From contig NZ_LVEJ01000001.1 of the NCBI RefSeq assembly GCF_001648775.1, forward strand, positions 434,001 to 498,000: a stretch of 64,000 nt of DNA, in the 5' to 3' direction. Shown piece by piece: positions 32,963-44,429 of the stretch. Under the pieces are notes generated by a model. The model saw only the letters and a program-made list of their open reading frames with translations. It searched no databases and was not told where the DNA came from. The position numbers were made by a program, and so were the translations under genes. Source of the DNA: Pseudomonas fluorescens. GTDB taxonomy: Bacteria; Pseudomonadota; Gammaproteobacteria; Pseudomonadales; Pseudomonadaceae. Numbering within the stretch: the first letter of the stretch is position 1; every line of letters starts with the position of its first letter.

Positions 32963-33356
32963 CTGGACTGTCTACCCCTACAGTTTCGGTTTTGACTTCT
33001 GGAACGGGCTTGCTGCGTGCCAGACGCTTCCAGAGCTTGCCGAAATGCTGAATCAATTCGGGGTTTTCTACATCGCCCAGACCTTTGCGCGCGACGATAA
33101 CGATGTCCCAGCCGACCAGTGAATCCTGGTGCAGACGGAACGATTCGCGCATCAAACGTTTGAGGCGATTGCGCTCAACGGAGAGCTTTACGCTCTTTTT
33201 CCCGATAACCAGCCCGAGACGGGGGTGATCAAGATCGTTGTTGCGTGCAAGGAGCAGGAGATTTTTCCCCGGAACCTTGCCGGTAGGGGAGTCAAAGACT
33301 GCCTTGAAATGCCGGGGGGTAAGCAGACGCTTTTCCCGACTGAAGTCCTGACTCAC
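32955..33356 (-). CDS. rnpA: Ribonuclease P protein component
   Basis: Basic protein of 133 residues that supports the RNase P RNA in cutting tRNA precursors. The family signature [20 protein letters not shown] (RNR motif) lies near residues 53-72. I start it at the GTG giving (M)[16 protein letters not shown], which matches Pseudomonas RnpA. The frame is open 32 codons further upstream, but that part overlaps rpmH in another frame and is not conserved. The ribosome-binding sequence is not clear, since the GGAG is directly adjacent to the GTG. It lies 16 bases after rpmH. Confidence 0.9.
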   Translation of the reverse strand: MSQDFSREKRLLTPRHFKAVFDSPTGKVPGKNLLLLARNNDLDHPRLGLVIGKKSVKLSVERNRLKRLMRESFRLHQDSLVGWDIVIVARKGLGDVENPELIQHFGKLWKRLARSKPVPEVKTETVGVDSPDA

Positions 33357-33372
33357 CTCCAGTACCGGATTA

Positions 33373-33507
33373 TCAAACTGCCAGACGCGCACGACCTTTG
33401 GCGCGACGACGCGACAGGACTGCGCGGCCGTTCTTGGTAGCCATGCGAGCACGGAAACCGTGGGTACGAGCGCGTTTGATAGTGCTTGGTTGGAAAGTAC
33501 GTTTCAT
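33373..33507 (-). CDS. rpmH: 50S ribosomal protein L34
   Basis: A 44-residue basic protein that reads [20 protein letters not shown] and continues with [19 protein letters not shown] to a stop at 33373. This is unmistakably L34. It is the first gene of the leftward rpmH-rnpA-yidD-yidC string and faces dnaA across oriC. It is too short for many ORF cut-offs. Confidence 0.98.
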   Translation of the reverse strand: MKRTFQPSTIKRARTHGFRARMATKNGRAVLSRRRAKGRARLAV

Positions 33508-34073
33508 GTCGTGTTACCTGGTTCGTCCACAACGGGCCGGAATGGCCCCCGTTTTAAGAGACCGGGGATTCTAGAGAAAGCAAGCCTTCAGGTCAATTTC
33601 CAACCAACGTTTCCTTATAAATAGATCTCGAGAGCAATTTCTCCCGATCACCTGTTCGCCATACATAAAAATAAAGAAGGGAATTATTTAAAGCTTTTCT
33701 GTAAAGCTTATAAAAGCTAGGCCGGCCTTCATCTGTGGATAAGTGCCATGAGCCCTTGTTTGACCTGATGTACAGAGAATGACAACTACAGTGGAAAACC
33801 GTGGTCAGCCTGTGCTGCGCTATCGGATAACCTGTGTGTGGAAAGGCCTGTTATCCACAGGCAGGTTATCCACCGAGTTTCGCCCCCACTTGTCCAATGC
33901 CCTCAGAGGCGGTTATCCACAGAGCTTATTCACACGCCGTTGGTCGCCTTTTTTCGTTTTAACGCATTGATAAATCATGGTCAGTGAGTCACCCGCATGT
34001 GGATAAGTGGACGGCTCGCCGCTACAATGGCCGCTTGTTTTTGCCTCACCGGCTTTCAACTTAGGGGATATCC
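33508..34073. other. oriC: Chromosomal replication origin oriC (rpmH-dnaA)
   Basis: Non-coding 566-base region holding an AT-rich segment (about 33600-33720, with repeated AAGCTT/AAGCTW motifs near 33691-33718) that would serve as the unwinding element. A DnaA-box cluster follows. Perfect boxes lie at 33734-33742, 33851-33859, 33913-33921 and 33998-34006; near-perfect ones are TTATCCACC at 33866-33874 and TTATTCACA at 33926-33934. The rpmH-dnaA interval is the known functional origin of Pseudomonas. The promoters of rpmH (leftward) and dnaA (rightward) must also lie here, and boxes near 34000 are well placed for dnaA autoregulation. Confidence 0.93.
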
Positions 34074-35600
34074 GTGTCAGTGGAACTTTGGCAGCAGTGC
34101 GTGGAGCTTTTGCGCGAAGAGCTGCCTGCCCAACAATTCAACACCTGGATCCGTCCACTACAGGTCGAAGCCGAAGGCGACGAGTTGCGCGTCTACGCAC
34201 CGAACCGTTTTGTGCTGGACTGGGTCAACGAAAAGTACCTGGGTCGCGTCCTTGAACTGCTGGATGAGCATGGCAACGGCATGGCGCCGGCGCTCTCCTT
34301 ATTAATAGGCAGCAAACGCAGTTCGGCTCCGCGCGCCGCACCGAACGCCCCGCTGGCCGCCGCACAGGTTTCCCACGCGCAGGCAAATGCCTCATCTGCG
34401 AATGCGCCAGCACCTGCTCAGACGCAGGCCCCGGCGGCGAAGCGTTCGACGCAAAAAAGCCCCGAAGTCAGCGATGAGCCATCGCGTGACAGCTTCGATC
34501 CGATGTCCGGCGCTGCGTCGCAACAAGCGCCGGTTCGTGCAGAACAGCGCTCCGTGCAGGTTGAAGGCGCGCTCAAGCACACCAGTTACCTGAACCGCAC
34601 CTTTACCTTCGAAAACTTCGTCGAAGGTAAATCCAACCAGCTCGCCCGCGCGGCGGCCTGGCAAGTGGCGGACAACCCCAAGCATGGCTATAACCCACTG
34701 TTCCTTTATGGTGGCGTCGGTCTGGGTAAAACCCACTTGATGCACGCGGTGGGTAACCACCTATTAAAGAAGAACCCGAATGCCAAGGTCGTGTACCTGC
34801 ATTCCGAGCGTTTCGTGGCCGACATGGTCAAGGCGCTCCAACTGAACGCGATCAACGAGTTCAAGCGTTTCTACCGCTCGGTGGATGCTTTGCTGATCGA
34901 TGACATTCAGTTCTTCGCCCGCAAAGAGCGCTCGCAGGAAGAGTTTTTCCACACCTTCAACGCTCTGCTTGAAGGTGGTCAGCAGGTCATTCTCACCAGT
35001 GACCGCTACCCGAAAGAAATCGAAGGCCTGGAAGAGCGCCTAAAATCCCGCTTCGGCTGGGGCCTGACGGTTGCCGTCGAGCCGCCGGAGCTGGAAACCC
35101 GCGTGGCGATCTTGATGAAGAAGGCCGATCAGGCCAAAGTCGATTTGCCGCATGACGCCGCGTTCTTCATTGCCCAACGCATTCGCTCCAACGTCCGTGA
35201 GCTGGAAGGCGCGCTGAAACGCGTGATCGCCCACTCGCACTTCATGGGCCGCGACATCACCATCGAGCTGATTCGCGAATCCCTGAAAGACCTGTTGGCG
35301 TTGCAGGACAAACTGGTCTCTGTGGATAACATTCAGCGCACCGTCGCCGAGTACTACAAGATCAAGATCTCGGATCTGCTGTCCAAGCGCCGTTCGCGCT
35401 CGGTCGCACGTCCACGTCAGGTAGCCATGGCGTTGTCCAAGGAACTGACCAACCATAGCCTGCCGGAAATCGGCGATGTGTTTGGCGGCCGCGATCACAC
35501 CACCGTGTTGCACGCCTGCCGCAAGATCAACGAACTTAAGGAATCCGACGCGGACATCCGCGAGGACTACAAGAACCTGCTGCGTACACTGACCACTTGA
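34074..35600 (+). CDS. dnaA: Chromosomal replication initiator protein DnaA
   Basis: Protein of 508 residues that binds DnaA boxes and melts oriC. Domain I begins [21 protein letters not shown] long Ala/Pro/Gln-rich linker (about 85-165) follows. The AAA+ domain has [17 protein letters not shown] near 213-229 and LLIDDIQFF. The C-terminal DNA-binding domain has the signature [13 protein letters not shown] near 474-486. It starts with GTG, with AGGGGA upstream. A perfect DnaA box lies inside the coding sequence at 35321-35329. Confidence 0.98.
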   Translation: MSVELWQQCVELLREELPAQQFNTWIRPLQVEAEGDELRVYAPNRFVLDWVNEKYLGRVLELLDEHGNGMAPALSLLIGSKRSSAPRAAPNAPLAAAQVSHAQANASSANAPAPAQTQAPAAKRSTQKSPEVSDEPSRDSFDPMSGAASQQAPVRAEQRSVQVEGALKHTSYLNRTFTFENFVEGKSNQLARAAAWQVADNPKHGYNPLFLYGGVGLGKTHLMHAVGNHLLKKNPNAKVVYLHSERFVADMVKALQLNAINEFKRFYRSVDALLIDDIQFFARKERSQEEFFHTFNALLEGGQQVILTSDRYPKEIEGLEERLKSRFGWGLTVAVEPPELETRVAILMKKADQAKVDLPHDAAFFIAQRIRSNVRELEGALKRVIAHSHFMGRDITIELIRESLKDLLALQDKLVSVDNIQRTVAEYYKIKISDLLSKRRSRSVARPRQVAMALSKELTNHSLPEIGDVFGGRDHTTVLHACRKINELKESDADIREDYKNLLRTLTT

Positions 35601-35639
35601 TGAACACCAGCGCAGCTTATTAAGGCAAGGGACTAGACC

Positions 35640-36743
35640 ATGCATTTCACCATTCAACGCGAAGCCCTGTTGAAACCCCTGCAACTGGTCGCAGGCGTCG
35701 TCGAGCGTCGACAGACCTTGCCGGTACTGTCCAACGTGCTGTTGGTAGTCGAAGGCCAGCAACTGTCGCTGACCGGTACCGACCTTGAGGTCGAACTGGT
35801 CGGTCGTGTGCAACTCGAAGAGCCGGCTGAAACAGGCTCCATCACCGTGCCTGCGCGCAAGCTGATGGATATCTGCAAAAGCCTGCCCAACGATGCGCTG
35901 ATCGACATCAAGGTTGATGAGCAGAAGCTGGTCGTCAAGGCTGGCCGTAGCCGTTTCACCCTGTCGACTCTGCCGGCCAATGATTTTCCGACTGTTGAAG
36001 AAGGTCCGGGCTCGCTGACCTGCAGCCTTGAGCAAAGCAAACTGCGTCGTTTGATCGAGCGCACCAGTTTCGCCATGGCTCAGCAGGACGTGCGTTATTA
36101 CCTCAACGGCATGCTGCTGGAAGTGTCCGAAGGCATCATTCGCGCTGTGGCCACTGACGGTCACCGTCTGGCCATGTGCTCGATGAAAGCCGATATCGGC
36201 CAGCCGGATCGTCATCAGGTGATCGTGCCGCGCAAAGGTATTCTTGAACTGGCACGTCTGCTCACCGAGCCGGACGGCAATGTCAGCATCGTCCTGGGTC
36301 AACACCACATCCGCGCCACCACCGGCGAATTCACCTTCACCTCGAAACTGGTCGACGGCAAATTCCCGGACTACGAGCGCGTGCTGCCGAAGGGCGGCGA
36401 CAAGCTGGTACTCGGCGATCGCCAGGCGCTGCGTGAAGCGTTCAGCCGCACCGCGATTCTGTCCAACGAGAAGTACCGTGGTATCCGCCTGCAACTGGCC
36501 AGCGGTCAGTTGAAGATCCAGGCCAACAACCCGGAGCAGGAAGAAGCGGAAGAAGAAGTGGGCGTTGAATACAACGGCGGCTCCCTGGAAATCGGCTTCA
36601 ACGTCAGCTACCTGCTCGACGTGCTGGGCGTGATGACCACCGAGCAGGTTCGTCTGATCCTGTCCGACTCCAACAGCAGTGCGCTGGTGCAAGAGTCCGA
36701 CAACGACGATTCGGCTTACGTTGTCATGCCGATGCGTCTGTAA
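35640..36743 (+). CDS. dnaN: DNA polymerase III beta sliding clamp
   Basis: Protein of 367 residues forming the dimeric ring that tethers DNA polymerase III. It begins MHFTIQREALLKPLQLVAGV and ends with the family-typical YVVMPMRL. Three repeated clamp domains of about 120 residues are expected from length and fold. It lies between dnaA (39-base gap) and recF (14-base gap), and transcription of the three genes together is likely. Confidence 0.98.
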   Translation: MHFTIQREALLKPLQLVAGVVERRQTLPVLSNVLLVVEGQQLSLTGTDLEVELVGRVQLEEPAETGSITVPARKLMDICKSLPNDALIDIKVDEQKLVVKAGRSRFTLSTLPANDFPTVEEGPGSLTCSLEQSKLRRLIERTSFAMAQQDVRYYLNGMLLEVSEGIIRAVATDGHRLAMCSMKADIGQPDRHQVIVPRKGILELARLLTEPDGNVSIVLGQHHIRATTGEFTFTSKLVDGKFPDYERVLPKGGDKLVLGDRQALREAFSRTAILSNEKYRGIRLQLASGQLKIQANNPEQEEAEEEVGVEYNGGSLEIGFNVSYLLDVLGVMTTEQVRLILSDSNSSALVQESDNDDSAYVVMPMRL

Positions 36744-36757
36744 TCAGCTGACCCTGG

Positions 36758-40284
<3,527 letters not shown>

Positions 40285-40302
40285 TCCGGGTTTGCGTCAA
40301 AC

Positions 40303-40334
40303 AAAAAGGCCAACGCATTGCGTTGGCCTTTTTA
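40303..40334 (+). terminator. Intrinsic terminator after gyrB
   Basis: AAAAAGGCCAACGC and GCGTTGGCCTTTTT form a long stem with a tiny loop and a T-run, 20 bases after the gyrB stop. Confidence 0.9.
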
Positions 40335-40340
40335 TTGGCG

Positions 40341-40416
40341 GATCAAAAGATCGCAGCCTGCGGCAGCTCCTACAGAGATCGATGTAGGAGCTGCCGCAGG
40401 CTGCGATCTTTTGATC
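40341..40416. repeat. Long perfect inverted REP-type repeat
   Basis: A 34-base arm at 40341-40374 is repeated perfectly inverted at 40383-40416, with an 8-base spacer. Each arm contains GCAGCCTGCGGCAGCTCCTA and begins with GATCAAAAGATC. This is a known style of Pseudomonas REP doublet. It lies between gyrB and the response regulator and could also act as a bidirectional transcript end. Confidence 0.88.
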
Positions 40417-40417
40417 T

Positions 40418-41137
40418 TTACTCGGGCGCTGCCGCCACACTCTCCAACCGATACCCATACCCATAAATCGTCAACAGCTGCCAACCCCGATCCGCCGTCA
40501 GCCCGAGCTTGTTCCGCAACCGATAGATATGCGTATCCAGCGGTCGCGATGACGCCATCTCCTCATGCGGCCAGAACCGCTCATACAGATAATCCCGCGA
40601 CAACGGCCGACCCAGGTTGCTGAACAAACACCGTGCCAGTCGATACTCGCGTTCGGTCATGACAATCGGTTTGCCCTCGCGAGTGACGGTCAGTTCAGCG
40701 TCATCAAACGTCAAATCATTAAAGCTCAGCACCTCAGTAGCAGTCGCGCGTTGCTGGCTATGCCGACGCAACACCGCCGCCACTCGCGCTTTCAACTCAT
40801 TCGGCCGAAACGGCTTGCTCACATAATCATCAGCCCCGGCATTCAGTGCCTGAACAATATCGCTCTCACCATCGCGACTGGTCAGCATGATCGCTGCCGG
40901 TGGCGCTTCCATGTGTTCGCGGGTCCAGCGCAGCAGCGCCAGGCCGGTGAGGTCGGGCAGTTGCCAGTCGAGGATCAGCAGGTCGAAGGTTTCCCGGCGC
41001 AGTTGGCGCAGCAGGTCCTCACCGCGTTCGAAGCTGTGCAGCGACCACGGCTGATCACCGGCATCGGCCATCTGTTGCAGGGTTTGCTCGACCCGGCGCA
41101 GTTCGGCGGGTTCATCGTCCAGTATCGCAACGCGCAT
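40418..41137 (-). CDS. OmpR-family response regulator
   Basis: Protein of 239 residues. The receiver domain carries the phospho-acceptor Asp57 in LLILDWQLPD, acidic residues DDE near 7-9 and the conserved Lys in YVSKPF near 106-111. The winged-helix DNA-binding domain occupies about residues 135-232 (LSRDYLYERFWPHEE, then RPLDTHIYRLRNKLGL). It is divergent from the sensor kinase gene at 41322, and the 184-base space between them should hold both promoters. They are very likely a cognate pair. The stimulus is unknown. Confidence 0.92.
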   Translation of the reverse strand: MRVAILDDEPAELRRVEQTLQQMADAGDQPWSLHSFERGEDLLRQLRRETFDLLILDWQLPDLTGLALLRWTREHMEAPPAAIMLTSRDGESDIVQALNAGADDYVSKPFRPNELKARVAAVLRRHSQQRATATEVLSFNDLTFDDAELTVTREGKPIVMTEREYRLARCLFSNLGRPLSRDYLYERFWPHEEMASSRPLDTHIYRLRNKLGLTADRGWQLLTIYGYGYRLESVAAAPE

Positions 41138-41321
41138 ACGCGGTTATTCCTTGATGCTTGGGCTGTTGGGCATGAACCATAGTCGCTGCGCCAACGCTAT
41201 GAAAGTAAGCGGCCCGTCATGGGACGACGTCCGCTATGATTCTTCGGGTCTACGTCCTCAGACCTGTGACCTATGAATCCATTCGCCGCGCCCTGCCCTT
41301 TTTCCCGTGAATCCTCCTTCC

Positions 41322-42854
41322 ATGAATAACGAACGTCGGCGTGAAAGCCGTGAGCCAAGTCAGGTTCAGCGATTGTTTCGACGGCTGGTCCGTGAGTGGG
41401 TGTGGATAAGTCTAGTGCTGTTGCCGCTGACTGCATTGTTGTCTTATCGCGCGCAGATCAATCTGCACGATGCCTCGCCAGTGTTGAGTGCCGCGCTCTC
41501 GGTGGTATTGGTCGCCTGTGTGCTAGGTCTGCTGCTGTGGCGTCCGCGTCTGGCGCTGTGGATAACGCTGGTGGGTATCGCCTGTGTATTGCTGAGCAGC
41601 GCCGGGCTTGCGGAAATCAGACGCTGGTGGTCGCCGACGCCGGCAGCGCTGGGCATGCTGTTTGGTTACCTGATCTGGAACTGGCGGCGCCTGAGCGTTG
41701 TGTTGACTTATTTTGGCTGGGAGTTGGCGCGACTCGATCGTGAGCCAAAGGTGTTTCCCGAACGCCGCCGCGCACAATTCACCGGTGCTGATCGTTTGCA
41801 GGGCCAGATCATGGCGCTCGAACAAGCGATGAGCCGCACCCGCGATACCCGACGGTTCATTGCTGATGGTCTGGAATATTTACCGGTGGCGACGCTGATC
41901 AGTGACCCGAGCGGAAAGATCCTGCTGGGCAACCGCAAGGCCCGTAACCTTTTCGAAAAGCCGTTGGTGGGCGACGATGTGCTCGATCAGTTGGCACAAC
42001 TCGGCTACCCCGATTTGTCCACAACCCCGCGCCCACTGATGTCAGCCTTGCCGCTGCTGGAGTTTCGCGATCACAAGGAGCGCAGCTTGCGCCTTGAGCG
42101 TGCGGCGTTGTTGCCGGTGGATGGCGATACGCCGATTGGCTGGCTGCTGAGCCTTACTGACCTCAGTGCCGAACGCGCTGCCGAAGAGCAACGCAGCGTG
42201 TTGTTACGCTTTCTGTCCCACGACTTGCGTGCGCCGCATTCGGCCATTCTGGCGTTGCTCGATGTGCATCGTCATCAGGCTGAAGCGGATGCGCCATTGT
42301 TTGAGCAGATTGAACGGCAGGTGCGCCGGGCGCTCTCGCTGACCGACGGCTTCGTCTTGTTGGCGCGGGCCGAATCGGAGGCCTACCAGTTTCAGCCGAG
42401 CCTGTTTGCGATGCTCGTGCTCGACGTGCTCGATCAGGCACTGCCGATCGCGCAACAAAAAGGTATCGAGTTGCTCCACGACATGGATGAGCAGTCTCAG
42501 GAACGCCTTGTTTTAGCGGATCAGGGCCTGCTGACCCGTGCGCTGTTCAATCTGTTGGAGAACGCGATCAAATACAGCGGCGCCAATACCACGGTTCGCC
42601 TTAATGTTCGTTGCCATGAAGAATGGCTGCGCTGCGAACTGACCGATCAGGGTAAAGGCATCGCCGCCGAAGAGTTGCCCGACCTGTTCAGCCAGTACCG
42701 ACGTTTTTCCTCCGCCCAAGGCATCGATGGCGTGGGCCTGGGCTTGTCGATGGTCAAAGCGGTCATCGATCATCATGGCGGCAAAATCGACTGCGAAAGC
42801 GTTGTCGATCAAGGCACCAGTTTCCGGCTCGAGTTACCGCTGATTGCCGAGTAA
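41322..42854 (+). CDS. Sensor histidine kinase related to CHASE2 kinases, lacking CHASE2
   Basis: Protein of 510 residues. One N-terminal membrane helix (WVWISLVLLPLTALLS) is followed almost at once by three more (within about residues 47-140, ending LGMLFGYLIWNWRR). A PAS-like region with RRFIADGLEYLPVATLISDP, the H-box FLSHDLRAPHSAILALLD and an ATPase domain with N-box NLLENAIKYSG and GVGLGLSMVKAVIDHHGG follow. The sequence YFGWELARLDREPKVFPERR after the helices is typical of CHASE2 kinases, but the periplasmic CHASE2 domain of about 300 residues is absent. I chose the ATG; a GTG five codons upstream is possible. Neither has a clear ribosome-binding site. Two perfect DnaA boxes occur inside (41401, 41557). 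Confidence 0.88.
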   Translation: MNNERRRESREPSQVQRLFRRLVREWVWISLVLLPLTALLSYRAQINLHDASPVLSAALSVVLVACVLGLLLWRPRLALWITLVGIACVLLSSAGLAEIRRWWSPTPAALGMLFGYLIWNWRRLSVVLTYFGWELARLDREPKVFPERRRAQFTGADRLQGQIMALEQAMSRTRDTRRFIADGLEYLPVATLISDPSGKILLGNRKARNLFEKPLVGDDVLDQLAQLGYPDLSTTPRPLMSALPLLEFRDHKERSLRLERAALLPVDGDTPIGWLLSLTDLSAERAAEEQRSVLLRFLSHDLRAPHSAILALLDVHRHQAEADAPLFEQIERQVRRALSLTDGFVLLARAESEAYQFQPSLFAMLVLDVLDQALPIAQQKGIELLHDMDEQSQERLVLADQGLLTRALFNLLENAIKYSGANTTVRLNVRCHEEWLRCELTDQGKGIAAEELPDLFSQYRRFSSAQGIDGVGLGLSMVKAVIDHHGGKIDCESVVDQGTSFRLELPLIAE

Positions 42855-42862
42855 ACAGGCAC

Positions 42863-42893
42863 AAAAAAACCGGCTATATCAGCCGGTTTTTTT
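42863..42893 (+). terminator. Intrinsic terminator after the sensor kinase gene
   Basis: An AACCGGCT / AGCCGGTT stem with A- and T-runs follows the stop codon by eight bases. It may serve both directions, as the acyltransferase gene converges from the right. Confidence 0.88.
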
Positions 42894-43008
42894 ACTTCCT
42901 AAAAAAACTTATGCACCTTTTACGGTGTTTTATGAGCTTGAGAAATATATAGATAAATCAATAACTTACTTCCAATATTCAAGCTTTTTCAAGCAAACCG
43001 TACACAGG

Positions 43009-43017
43009 TTATCCACA
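43009..43017 (+). other. Perfect DnaA box beside the acyltransferase stop
   Basis: TTATCCACA lies at the end of an AT-rich stretch (about 42895-43008), just before the acyltransferase stop codon. A further perfect copy lies at 43891-43899, inside the end of gmhB. The AT-rich stretch plus box resembles a small piece of an origin, but a single box is not enough to call one. Confidence 0.5.
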
Positions 43018-43022
43018 AAATC

Positions 43023-43802
43023 TCAGACAGCGATCTGATCATTCGCAGCCGGTGCCTGCGGAGCCGGTGGCAGCGAGCCCATTTCGCGCTGAGTCTTCTC
43101 GTTCCAGGCTTGCACGCGGTCGTTCAGATCAGCGATGGCGCGCGGGCCTGTGCCTTCGGCGTACATCGGTTCACCGATGACCACAGTGATCACCCCAGAC
43201 TTCTTGCCCCAGCCGATTTTCGGCCAGAATTTGCCGGCATTGTGTGCAATCGGCAGCACCGGAAGCGCCGCATTCACCGCCAATGCACTGCCACTGCGGG
43301 AGAACTTGCCGACAGTGCCAAACGGAACACGCGTACCTTCCGGGAAGATCAGCACCCAGACGTTATCTTTGAGCAGTTCATCACCCTTGGCCGCGACTTG
43401 TTTCAGCGCCGCTTTCGGGTTGTCGCGATCAATCGCGATTGGCCGCAGCATGGCCATTGCCCAGCCGAAGAACGGCACGTACAGCAGTTCGCGTTTGAGC
43501 ACCTGGCTCAACGGCGAGAAATAAGCGGAGAGAAAGAATGTCTCCCAGGTGCTCTGGTGGTTCGATTGAATCACGCAGGGCCGGTCAGGCACGTTTTGCG
43601 CACCTTTGATTTCGTAACGGATACCGAGGAACACCTTGGTCAACCACAAGGCGCAACGGCACCAGTACACGTTGATAAAACGATAACGCGCCTTGAATGG
43701 CAAAAACGGCGCGATAAAAAAACTCAAGCTGCACCACAGCAGGGAAGTGGTGCCCAGCAGCAGGTAAAAGAGAAAAATCCTGATGGCCCGCAGTATCGAC
43801 AT
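43023..43802 (-). CDS. plsC: 1-acyl-sn-glycerol-3-phosphate acyltransferase
   Basis: Membrane-bound protein of 259 residues that acylates lysophosphatidic acid to phosphatidic acid. A hydrophobic N-terminus (IFLFYLLLGTTSLLWCSLSF) anchors it. The acyltransferase motif NHQSTWET near residues 81-88 is the HX4(D/E) catalytic site and FPEGTRVPFG near 153-162 binds the phosphate. The C-terminus ends in an Ala/Pro-rich tail. In P. aeruginosa the gene in this position near gyrB is annotated as lptA, a lysophosphatidic acid acyltransferase. Its start lacks a strong ribosome-binding sequence. Confidence 0.9.
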   Translation of the reverse strand: MSILRAIRIFLFYLLLGTTSLLWCSLSFFIAPFLPFKARYRFINVYWCRCALWLTKVFLGIRYEIKGAQNVPDRPCVIQSNHQSTWETFFLSAYFSPLSQVLKRELLYVPFFGWAMAMLRPIAIDRDNPKAALKQVAAKGDELLKDNVWVLIFPEGTRVPFGTVGKFSRSGSALAVNAALPVLPIAHNAGKFWPKIGWGKKSGVITVVIGEPMYAEGTGPRAIADLNDRVQAWNEKTQREMGSLPPAPQAPAANDQIAV

Positions 43803-43885
43803 AGTGACGTTTACCGTTACGGGGCAATGCCCGACTGTTCAAGCGCACTCCCGATCAATCCCTGGTCAGGAACTTCAGAAGTACT

Positions 43886-44419
43886 CTAGTTGTGGATAAG
43901 TTCTGCGGCAATCGCCGCCAGATCGTCAAAAATCAGAGTGCCAACCGGCAGGGTTTTGCCCTGAGTCTTTGCGCCTTTTCCGGTCTTTACCAAAACTGGC
44001 TGTGAATCGACGGCTTTGGCGGCCTCCAGGTCACCAAGGCTGTCACCGACGAACCAGACATTGGTCAGGTCGACGTCGTAATGCGCGGCGATGGTTTTCA
44101 ACATCCCCGGTTTCGGCTTGCGGCAATCGCAGCCTTCGTCCGGGCCATGCGGGCAATACACGATCAGCCCGACTTCACCGCCCTGCTCCGCGACAAGCTC
44201 GCGCAAGCGCGCGTGCATGGCATCGAGGGTGGCGAGGTCGTAATAGCCGCGAGCAATGCCCGACTGGTTGGTGGCCACCGCCACCGTCCAGCCGGCCTTG
44301 CTCAACTGCGCAATCGCTTCGATCGAGCCCGGCAACGGAATCCACTCCGCCACTGACTTGATGTAAGCGTCGGAGTCGTAATTGATCACTCCGTCCCGAT
44401 CGAGAATCAGCAGTTTCAA
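43886..44419 (-). CDS. gmhB: D-glycero-D-manno-heptose-1,7-bisphosphate 7-phosphatase
   Basis: HAD-family phosphatase of 177 residues in the pathway to ADP-heptose for the LPS inner core. It has the nucleophile motif LLILDRDGVIN near residues 3-13 and a zinc-binding loop CPHGPDEGCDCRKPKPGM. The late motif GDSLGDLEAAKAV is also present. The start is a TTG with GAGGGA well spaced upstream, eleven bases past the glyS stop. The longer open frame runs into glyS and is not conserved. It is probably co-transcribed with glyQ and glyS. Confidence 0.93.
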   Translation of the reverse strand: MKLLILDRDGVINYDSDAYIKSVAEWIPLPGSIEAIAQLSKAGWTVAVATNQSGIARGYYDLATLDAMHARLRELVAEQGGEVGLIVYCPHGPDEGCDCRKPKPGMLKTIAAHYDVDLTNVWFVGDSLGDLEAAKAVDSQPVLVKTGKGAKTQGKTLPVGTLIFDDLAAIAAELIHN

Positions 44420-44429
44420 CAGCAATCCC

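Noticed and set aside
35040..36692. 550-codon minus-strand frame opposite dnaA and dnaN
   Set aside because: Runs against two certain genes and has a His/Gln-rich translation typical of antisense readings.
42894..43022. AT-rich stretch with one DnaA box as a third origin
   Set aside because: Only one perfect box and no array; more likely an ordinary convergent intergenic region with a terminator.
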